From positions 643,843,306 through 643,907,305 of the forward strand of contig NC_057863.1 of the NCBI RefSeq assembly GCF_019393635.1: a DNA stretch of 64,000 nt, written 5' to 3'. A model generated the notes under the pieces. That model saw only the letters and a program-made list of their open reading frames with translations, had not been told where the DNA came from and searched no databases. Positions 55,849-64,000 of this stretch are shown in pieces. Made by a program: the position numbers and the translations under genes. Positions within the stretch are counted from its first letter, which is position 1, and every line of letters starts with the position of its first letter. The DNA comes from Dromiciops gliroides. Its lineage: Eukaryota > Chordata > Mammalia > Microbiotheria > Microbiotheriidae.

Positions 55849-58584
55849 TCTAGTATCAAATCTTAGAGGAGTACCTTCTCTTCTCCCTGCCTCAGTTTCT
55901 CCATCTGTGATGCAGATGACACGAGCTCTGCCACTTACTAGCACAGGCAACAATGATTTGATGATGATAACACCAATTCAAAAATTGACATTGACATAAT
56001 GATTTAAGGTTTGAAAAGCACTTTCCCTGATCTTGTGCCATTTAATCACAAAGAGCCTGTAAATAGACCCACTGTAGGCATTACAAGGGTCAGAAGTGGG
56101 CTTGGAGCCCAGCTTGCCCTCGGAGGACAAGTCAGAGGGAACGACAGAGGTGGAGACAATCGACGACGTGTGGGGTGGCACTGTAGCCTCCCTACACCTT
56201 GTCCTCACCCTGGTTCTGCTGAGGACCATGGGGTTCCGGCCTGGGCCTGACGCCCTAAGCCTTTCTCCAGACTCCTGCTGTCTGGTGCCAGGGAAGGGCC
56301 TGGGTGTGGGAGTCAGAAGAGGGCTTTGAGTTCCAATTCTGCCACTTGCTTGCTGTACAACCTTGAGCAAATTACTTTCCCACTCTGATTCTCAGTTTTC
56401 CCATCTGGAGAATGGGGGTGATGATTACCTCACAGAGTAGTTGTAAAGAAAGTGCCTCGCCCCCCCACCCCCAGCCTGGACTCTACTCTGATGAAGGTGG
56501 CTGAAGGGTTGGATGGATTTCCCTGGTTTTCAGGATGCTGGAGGGAGAGGTAATGGGCCAGGTTGGGTATGGAGAGGAGAGGTGTCCCTGACCTCTTCCC
56601 TCCCTCCAGCGCACATGTCCTCCTCACCCCGACTCACCTGGCCCCGAGGATTGGCACAAGGAGCAGAAGTAAGTCCACATGGCCCTGGTGTCAGCAGCAC
56701 TCTCTGTGCCCTGCCTGTGGGATGCCTGCCTGGCTGGAGCTACTGTGAGACCTGGGAAATGGGGCCCACTAGGGCTGGGGGATTAGCTCAAAGTGCCTGT
56801 CAGCAGCTTTCTGGCACTCATCATTGTCCCTGCCAGGGCACCTAGTGAGCGCTGGTGGCTGCCCTGCTCCTGCACTGACCTGTCATGCCCTGGCTTAGGG
56901 CCCACAGGATCCTAGGTTTCAGAACTGGCTGGACACAAGAAGGCCTAATGGCCAAGCTGTAAGGGGTCTTAGAACACAGACCCTTAGACCTGGAGGGACC
57001 TTAGAACCCAGAACATGGAATGTGAATCCCGGAAGGACCGTTCAAGACCCTTCCCATTACACACATGAGGTAACCTGAGGCCCAGGTGGTTTGTGACTTG
57101 CCCAAGAATACAGAATGAGGACTCAGGTGTGCAGTTTCCCAGTCCAATAGGTTGGCTCTGAGTGTGCTCCCTTGGTTCCCCAGGAACCTCTTTGTCTTGG
57201 GTGGGCTCCTATGGATATTGGTGGCGACTGGAACTCTGGGTTCCCTTCCCTTGGTGGAAGAGGGAGGTAAGGGAGAAAGAAAACATCTCTCCCCCTCCCA
57301 TCCCCCTCCCTCCCTGCCTACTCCCAGCCACCAATGGGGAAGTTGGAATTTGCTGAGCTTTAGGAAATAACCTTCCGGCAGGCAGCCAGGCTGGACCCTG
57401 GCACGGAGTCCCCATGATTGGGAGGTGCTGGGGATGGGGCAAAAGGAGGGGCAATGGCCTGCTGCCTGGGCCTTCATGGGGCCTAGGGAGACCCCAGGGG
57501 AGCCTGGGACCCCAGCTTCCCTTCCGCTGTCAGGGTCTGTGGAGAATCTTTTACTCCACATTGGAGCACCTTTGGGACAGCTCCGGAGCAGGACACCAGA
57601 GAGCCAAATCTGTTTAGGGAAAAGACTGCTATCAGAAGGCCTGGAAGGGTGGGGTTGGGCTGGGCTTAGAGTTTGGGGAAGGGGTCTGTAGGGGAAGGAG
57701 CTGGCCAGAGATCTCTGTAAACACAGGACATCCTGCGGCAGGGAGGGGAAGGGAGGAGATGTGGGGATGGGGGACTTCCAACCAGCTCAGGGACAGCCCA
57801 TCAGCGGGCACTGGGCTAGAGATGGGAAAGGCCATTTGGGTACTTCTACCTTCCATCCAAACAGCTTCCTCTGCTATAGCCAGGCTAGTGCTAGCTGGAG
57901 GGCCCGGCTTATCCCCTGCCTCACAGCCCTCAATCCTTTCCTTCGTATCTGGTCAATTTTGTCTCTCTGCTTAGCCTGTCCTGCTATCCTCAGGGCCCCC
58001 CAGGCTTACCCCTCTCCCCCCTCATCTGATATCCTTCCAGTCCAATAGAGAAGCACATCCATCGGAACGAAAGAGGGCCTGGTGATAGCCACTTCATAGT
58101 GCTCCAGGGGACTGGCAGAGACAGAGGCTCTTTGAACGGGGTGAGAGGGCAGCTTGCTCAGGAATGGTGTGGGCTCAGGGAATGTGGGCAAGAGGGAGGG
58201 CTGGACACAATGGGCAGCCTGACAACCCAAAGTGTGGCTGAGCAGGAGGGCAGGAGGGGCCCTCAGGACAGCTGTCTTCTTTCCTAGGTGGGGAAACTGA
58301 GGCACACGGATGGGACCTGTCGGGAGATCATAAAGTGAATAAAAGAATATCCTAGGTGTGGAAAGAGGCTTCCCCAAGAAGCCTGTGGGGAGAGTGGAGA
58401 GCACATCAGGTCTTATAATGCAGCCTATCGTAATGAAAAGCAGCCTAGGAGAGATCCCAGCTGCTCATCTTTCCTGTCGGTGTGACCTTGAGCAGATCCC
58501 TTCCCTTTCAGGGTCTGGTTTCCATCTCTGTCAAAATGAGGGGTTTAGAAGAGATGTTCTTCCAAGATCTTTTCTGCCCCCATA

Positions 58585-58930
58585 ATCCCTGTCCTAAGGC
58601 CCCATCCCAGCTCTGACATTCCCTGTCCTAAGGCCCCATCCCAGCTCTGACATTCCCTGTCCTAAGACCCCATCTCAGCTCTGACATTTCTGGTTCTAAG
58701 GGCCCTCCCAGCTCTGATATTCCCTCTTCTAAAGCTCCTCCCAGCTCTGACTTATTCTGTTTTAAGGCCCCTCCCAGTCCTGGCATTCTCTGTTTAAGAC
58801 TCCTCCCACCACCGACATTCCATGTTTTAAGGGCCCTCCCAGTTCTTACAATCCATGTTCTAATGCCCCTCCCAGTCTTGACATTCTTTCATTCCTTGTT
58901 CTAAGGTCTCAGTCCCCCAGCTCAGACTTT
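58585..58930. repeat. ~34-bp degenerate minisatellite
   Basis: About ten tandem copies of a unit reading CCCTGTCCTAAGGCCCCATC then CCAGCTCTGACATT. The first two are identical; later units drift. The unit resembles the tail commonly following MIR elements. Confidence 0.9.
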
Positions 58931-59979
58931 CTGTGTCCTGAAAAACACAATTTACTGAGAAGTGACTAGTCCTCACCTATTCTCCATTCCCAGGCCAATG
59001 ATTCAATTGCCTGGTGCTGACCAGACTTTGTCAATTCCAGCTTCTGATTATTTTGTAGATTTCCTAAACTTTCTCCTCCAGAAATTCCCAAGCTTTTATG
59101 TACTTTGCTTTTTATGTAAAACAACTTACCTTGTGAAACTGAGAAATTTACTCTTCCCAAGGGTATTCTCATAGCTCTCTGTTCTGTTACCCATAGGAAC
59201 CCTGTCCCCAGTCCCCATCTTTGGGTATTCCTATCAATCTGCTTTGTGATACTCCTAGCTATAACTCCTCTGCCCCATTAAAGACCTTAAATCTGTCATA
59301 TTCATTGTTTCGTCAATTTTCAGGTTGACAGTTATAAGAACCCTCTTGGTTCTTACAGGCTATTTCTAAGACACGCCCCCCCCCCCATGCCATCAGTTTT
59401 CTGTGTACTAAGGGCCCTTCTAAATCTCATGATCCTCAAAGCCCACCATTGAGTAGGTGAGAATCCCTACTCAATGAGAGTGAACATCACTCTCTTTCCA
59501 AGAGTAGGAGGTGATTGGGTCTCATCCTCAGTCCTGCCTCGGGATTCCTCCCACTCAGAGGTCCTTCAGAGGCCCAGCCCATTTCCCTCCTGGGAGGGGC
59601 AGGATCTTGGGGCTCCCTGGCTCCTCCCTCCTCCCCCGGCACGGGGCAGGAAGCTGAGCTAGAGAGGGTGGAGGGTTGGGCCAAGCCTGGCCAGACAGGA
59701 AGGGACTGACAGGCGGGGACCTGTTTGGGGCTCCTAGGCAGTCGGAAGAGAATAGCATTTAGAACTAGAAGAAACTGAAAAACCCATCGAGTAAACACCA
59801 ACCCGTATTTTACAGATGGGGAAACCGAGGCCAAAGAAACCCAAACTCGTCCATGTCCCCACGGGTAGCCCAGATCCACATACGCTCAGCCTAGGGAATT
59901 TCTAGTACACTACATTGCTTGTTACTGGAGTTAGCCCCTCTGGGGTTAGCTCTGGGAAGAGATTCAAGAATCTCCTCCT

Positions 59980-60130
59980 GGGGCAGCTAGGTGGCACAGT
60001 GGATAGAGCACCGGCCCTGGAGTCAGGAGTACCTGAGTTCAAATCCGGCCTCAGACACTTAACACTAGCTGTGTGACCCTGGGCAAGTCACTTAACCCCC
60101 ATTGCCTCACTAAAAACAAACAAACAAAAA
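59980..60130 (+). repeat. Marsupial tRNA-derived SINE
   Basis: Plus copy with a 13-bp target duplication AGAATCTCCTCCT (59967-59979 and 60131-60143). Confidence 0.93.
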
Positions 60131-60704
60131 AGAATCTCCTCCTCTCCGTTTCCCCAACCCAGAAGAGAACTGAGGTTTCTCCCCGAACCTCATCCCCCTG
60201 GAAACCAGGAGCACAGATGACGGGGCTGAGGATAGGAACTCCGTGGCCACGTTCCTCCTTTCTACCCCAGCCTAGGGGCTGGGGAGCAGTGTTTCTTTTT
60301 AAGCATCTTCTCTCCCCAGGTTCCGGCTTTGGCCGTCCACAACTCCTCCCTCTACCCTCAGCCCACGTCCTTCCACCCCACCCCCTATTCCGCACCCCCC
60401 CAACCCCAGGAAGGACGCGAGCGCCCCGTGCCAGGGCGCTGAGTGTTCAGGGACCCCGCCCAGCCCTGCTCATTCCAAAAGAGTAAGTGGCCCGAGGAAT
60501 GCAGCCCGGCCACAGCTCTCACAGGCAGGGGACGGACAGATGCACCATCTCGTAGGTACATAGACAGAAGAGCCTACAAGTGCTCTTAGAAGGCCACCTC
60601 CCAGGTCTTCAGTGAAGCAGAGAAAAACCCTGTGATCACTGTGAGAGGAAACTTCCCAAAGTGAGACAGGCTGCCAGGGGAGGGAGGGAGTTCCCCATTA
60701 CTGG

Positions 60705-60945
60705 ACTGAGGGTCTGCAAATGGGGACTCTTGAGACCCTTTTAGGGGGTCTTTGAGATCTAAACTACTTTAATCATAATATTAAGATGCTTTAATTTCTA
60801 ATATGGTAGATATCACTAGCTATAATTCATAGGAACCTCATTTCCCAACTGGGGAAGCTGAGGTCCAGAGAGGCAAACAAAAAGGGTTCTCCAATTGTTG
60901 AAAGTGTAAAGGGGCCCGGGAGGCTGAAGTTTGGGAATAGCTACA
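60705..60945. mobile_element. hAT-like MITE fragment
   Basis: Shares AAAGTGTAAAGGGG and a GTTTGGGAATAGCTAC-like terminus with the element at 40401, plus an A/T-rich middle. Degraded. Confidence 0.35.
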
Positions 60946-61149
60946 GTAAAAGGACATTTTTGCTTGGGTACAGGTGTGGGCTATTGATCATTTATTAAAC
61001 ACCTACTATGTACCTAACTGTGCCTTCACATGCTAGGGCCTTCCTCTCCTCATGGGAGACTTCCTCCGAAGGACCACCATTTTGGAAAGGACCCCAGGTA
61101 TGCGTCCCTCCACCATCTCCAGATTCTCCTCTCTTCTCCACTGCCTTGA

Positions 61150-61312
61150 GCTTCCCTCCCTCAGATAGAATGTAAGCTCTTTGAGGGTAGGGGGCTGTCA
61201 TGTTTGTATTTCCGGAGCTTAGCATAGCACTTGGCACAAAAGAAACTCGGAAACGCTCGTTCCATCCATCGTTCCATCCATCGTTCCATCCATCCATCCA
61301 TCCATCCATTCA
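61150..61312 (+). repeat. L2 3' end followed by CCAT repeat
   Basis: AGAATGTAAGCTCTTTGAGG, TTAGCATAGCACTTGGCAC and then (CCAT)n with CGTT interruptions at about 61258-61312. Confidence 0.7.
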
Positions 61313-61651
61313 TTGACACTTATGGAGCATAGGACCCAACCTCTTCATTTCCCAGTAGGAGAAACTAAGACCCAGAGAGGCAAACAGTTTTGCCCTAAGG
61401 CTACGTGACAAGTGCTACTAACAAGGATCAATAATTCACTTTATAGATACACAGGTGGGGAAGAAGAAGAGACAAGGCAGACACATTGCTTCATATATTA
61501 ATTGTTTTCATCTTAAAAACCGTCCACGCTTCCCACCCCACAATTCCATGGCCCCCACAGTCTGTAGCTGGAGGGGAGCTCTCAGGAATCCCATGACCCC
61601 TTGTCCATCTTGGGCCACTTGGGGGCAGGCAGGGACCCATTTGTTGGTCCC

Positions 61652-62317
61652 CTACAAAGTCTGTGTGCCCACAAGCACATCCATGAGGTAATCTAGTTCA
61701 GACACATCCAGCCCTGGCCCCTGTATCTTGTCCTCCGTCTCCCCAGAGTCTGTTTTAAGGCTGGGCCAGAGTTCACAGTCATACATGGAGGTGTCAATAT
61801 CATCAAAAAGACCCTCCAGTCCATCCTCCAAGAGGAGCTCCAGAGATCCCAGAGGGGCCGGTCGCCCAGGATCTAGGCCTGTGTCTGGGGGCCTGCTCAG
61901 GGGAGTGTCTTCAGGAAAGGCTGTCTGGGTGTCACTGAGGCCTTCAATGTGACTCAGGTCATCCAGGAGGGCTGAGACAGACGTGCACAGAGAGGCATCA
62001 GGGACCACTGGGAGGGGGTCAACAGGAGCTGGAGAAGGGGGTTCTGGGACAGAGGGCTCCAGAGCCATGGAGGACTGAATTCGCCTCAGAGTATTGACCA
62101 CCAAGACAAGGTGCCGGAGATCTGGCTCGCCCCTCCGGAGGCCATGGTGGAGTTTGAATATAGAGAGGTTGAAGAGAGAGCTGGGGGGCAGGGGTGCTGG
62201 GCTGGCCCCCTCCTCAGGGCTTGGGCTAGGGCTGGCCTCTTCTAGCCACCAGGCCTGAGAGGTCAGGTCTTCCTCCTCTTCCTCCTCGCGTTTACGTTTC
62301 ACACCTTTGCACAACAT
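61652..62317 (-). CDS. SERTAD1: SERTAD1 (TRIP-Br1/p34SEI-1), 221 aa
   Basis: One intact coding exon. The N-terminal KGVKRKREEEEEE is the basic/acidic stretch of SERTAD1, which binds cyclin A and directs nuclear entry. The SERTA domain (about 46-84) has SLFNLSIFKLHHGLRR and DLRHLVLVVNTLRRIQ. The C-terminal half is acidic and carries EGLFDDIDTSMYDCELW and LDYLMDVLVGTQ, the E2F-coactivator/PHD-bromo interaction region. SERTAD1 binds CDK4 and E2F1/DP1 and promotes G1/S. The matched words are much closer to human SERTAD1 (236 aa) than SERTAD3. The protein ends at GTQTL, about ten residues short of the human tail. The exon acceptor CTTTCTCCACAG lies just 4 bases before the ATG (exon start 62321). 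Confidence 0.95.
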   Translation of the reverse strand: MLCKGVKRKREEEEEEDLTSQAWWLEEASPSPSPEEGASPAPLPPSSLFNLSIFKLHHGLRRGEPDLRHLVLVVNTLRRIQSSMALEPSVPEPPSPAPVDPLPVVPDASLCTSVSALLDDLSHIEGLSDTQTAFPEDTPLSRPPDTGLDPGRPAPLGSLELLLEDGLEGLFDDIDTSMYDCELWPSLKTDSGETEDKIQGPGLDVSELDYLMDVLVGTQTL

Positions 62318-62454
62318 GGGTCTGTGGAGAAAGGAGTATGGATGCTGTCAGAAAAGAGGCTTCCCAGAGCCTCCTCACCCTGAAGACCCCTTTCCTGACC
62401 TTGGGACAAAGAATCCCAGACAATTAGGGGTCTTGAGAGACGTTCTAGTGCAGA

Positions 62455-62610
62455 GCGTCTTAACCTGGGGTCTGAACATTTAAAAAAAAATTAATAACTA
62501 ACCCAATACTGATTAACTTTTAAATTCTGCATGATTTATTTTGTTCACTTTAATACATTATTCTGGAAAGGATCCGTGGGCTTCACCAGACCCTACACCA
62601 AAAAGGTCGA
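62455..62610 (+). mobile_element. hAT-like non-autonomous transposon fragment
   Basis: GTCTTAACCTGGGGTCTGAA, TTATTCTGGAAAGGATCCGT, GGGCTTCACCAGACCCTAC. Same family as 51618-51790. It lies in the SERTAD1 intron. Confidence 0.5.
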
Positions 62611-62699
62611 CCCTCTACTCGAGTTTGATGGCCCCGGGGACCCTCCCAGCTCTGGGACCGTGATCCTAAATCACAACCCGGCCGGGCCTCAGTTTCCTC

Positions 62700-63600
62700 T
62701 CTTGGCCTGGTGGGCGCCGGGGACCCCTCCTTTGATTTCACAGACCGGGGCAGAGGCGGTAGGGGCTCGGAGGCCGGGACTTGCCCAGGGCCAAGCAGGA
62801 GTCAAGGGGAGGGGCCCGGGGCAGCACCCGGGGCCGGTCGGGGCAGCAGGGGGTGGGGGAGGGTCCAGCTGCGGCAGCCCCGGCCCGCGGGCGCCCCCGT
62901 CCCGGCCCCGTTCGGCTTCCCTCCCGCCCCGGCCTCTGCTCCTGCCCCGCTTCCGGCCCGGCCCGAATCGGCGGCGGCGGCGGCGGCCGCGGGGGCGGGT
63001 GAGTCACGCAGCCGGAGCCAGGGAGCCGGCGCCCCCGCGCCCCGCCCCCTTCCCCTTCCCCTTCCCCAAGGCTGGGGCGTGATTCACCGGGGCCCGAGCA
63101 GGCGCCAGCGGCAGCGGCATCAGCCCGGGCCGGGCCCGGCGCTCGGGGACCGTGGCGCGATCATCGGACTCCGCCCGGGCTTCGGACGCGCCCGGGACGG
63201 CGATCCCCCCTCCGGCCCCCAAACCCTGCCCCCTCCCCCCTTCCCCTTGGCCTCATTTACATACCCGGCTCGTCTGCTGCCAATCAGAGGGTCCGCGACG
63301 CCACCCGCAGCCAATCAGGAAGCGCCAGTGGCGACCACATCGCTCGCGCTCTCGCTCCTCCCGCAGCCGGCCCCTGGGTCGCTAGAAGCTGCACTGGCCC
63401 CGGCGCGCGGTCGGGGGTTGCTACTTTCCTCTGCTTCTGCCCCGCCCCAAAGAGGCTCCGCCCCTGAATTTCGGGATTGGTTCTCTTGCGGAAGGGGGCG
63501 GGGTGAGGAGGGGAGGCGGGGACATCCTTGGGGCAGGGCGCCCGGAGCTGGATTCTGGAGGCCAGGAGGCCCGTGACGGGGGCACTCACTGGTTGGCCTG
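62700..63600. promoter_or_regulatory. SERTAD1: CpG island / SERTAD1 promoter
   Basis: CpG-dense block with a (GGC)n run (62970-62988) and two CCAATCAG boxes (63280-63288 and 63311-63318). Two minus-strand donors could end a non-coding first exon: GAGCCGG|GTATGT (exon end 63265) and GCCAACCA|GTGAGTG (exon end 63590). I cannot decide between them. Confidence 0.6.
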
Positions 63601-64000
63601 TGGGTCGGTGCTCGGTCTCAGCTGTCGCCTTCCGGGCTAGGGAGGGCGAGGGCGGGGGTACGTTCTTGGGCATTTGGGAAGAATTGGATGAAGGAGCTGG
63701 AGAAAAGGATTCCCCCATCACTCCCCAGAAAAGGGGGCTGGGTCCTTCTTTGGGTTGACATGCACCTGTCTAGCTAAAACCTTCCCCTCCACCCCAGACA
63801 TCTTCCCTCCCCCCCCTTCTGTGCCGCCGAGACTGGCCCCCGGAATCTGGGCAGAAAGGGCCTGGAGGAAATCGTGGAACCCTACCTCCCTTCCTCATCC
63901 CCTCGCTCCAAACCAGCCTCCTTAAAAAGCCGGCTAGACGGAGTGCTGGGGGCGGGGATGGGAAACCCTGGCGGGGGAGTCTAGGACAATTGATTTCCAA

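Larger units (their letters stand above)
50200..61651. other. PRX-SERTAD1 intergenic region
   Basis: About 11 kb without a convincing gene. It contains SINEs (52078, 54047, 55046, 55340, 59980), hAT-like fragments (51618, 60705), MIR/L2 debris, a CA repeat (55776), two minisatellite-like blocks (51255, 58585) and a CCAT run (61258). Long frames found here are low-complexity or repeat translations. Confidence 0.6.

Noticed and set aside
62531-63576. Plus-strand frames over the SERTAD1 CpG island
   Set aside because: Composition-driven; the region fits a minus-strand promoter and first exon.

Overview
The window is mammalian nuclear DNA, almost certainly from a marsupial. About two dozen copies of a tRNA-derived SINE with the head GGCAGCTAGGTGGCGCAGTG are scattered through it, along with a second marsupial SINE family (MAR1-like). 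There are also older therian repeats (MIR, L2, hAT-type MITEs). Genes are multi-exonic with GT-AG introns, CpG-island promoters and AATAAA poly(A) signals. I cannot fix the species; an Australian marsupial is a guess from the SINE sequences. I recognised no retroviral or other virus-like element.

Gene order matches human chromosome 19q13.2 in order and orientation: AKT2 first exon (-), C19orf47 (-), PLD3 (+), HIPK4 (-), PRX (-), SERTAD1 (-). By region: 1-4.1 kb is the AKT2 intron 1, first non-coding exon and CpG-island promoter. 4.6-15.2 kb is C19orf47 with eight coding exons. 15.0-15.8 kb is a CpG island that serves C19orf47 and PLD3 head to head. 15.5-30.55 kb is PLD3, with a long repeat-filled 5' intron and eleven coding exons between 24.3 and 30.0 kb. 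31.2-34.2 kb is HIPK4 (four coding exons), tail to tail with PLD3. 35.55-50.1 kb is PRX (seven exons). 50.2-61.6 kb is intergenic and repeat-rich. 61.65-63.6 kb is SERTAD1 with its CpG island.

The coding exons were joined by reading splice sites and checking phase. The products are C19orf47 384 aa, PLD3 486 aa, HIPK4 625 aa, L-periaxin 1614 aa (S-periaxin 165 aa by intron retention) and SERTAD1 221 aa. All are intact. They are not a functional operon-like set: a lysosomal 5'-exonuclease (PLD3), a testis-type DYRK/HIPK kinase (HIPK4), a Schwann-cell myelin scaffold (PRX), a cell-cycle co-regulator (SERTAD1) and a SAM-domain protein of unknown role (C19orf47).

The most interesting signals are: an 83-codon reading frame that stays open, in phase, through PRX exons 1-4 upstream of the usual start codon; highly homogenised 93/78-bp repeat modules in PRX; a canonical Asp in the second HKD motif of PLD3, where human PLD3 has Glu; five spaced RLG-type motifs in C19orf47; a poly-Gly expansion in HIPK4; serial SINE insertions at the same target; and a TTCC microsatellite that grew from a SINE tail. 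I did not find a wholly new biological system here.
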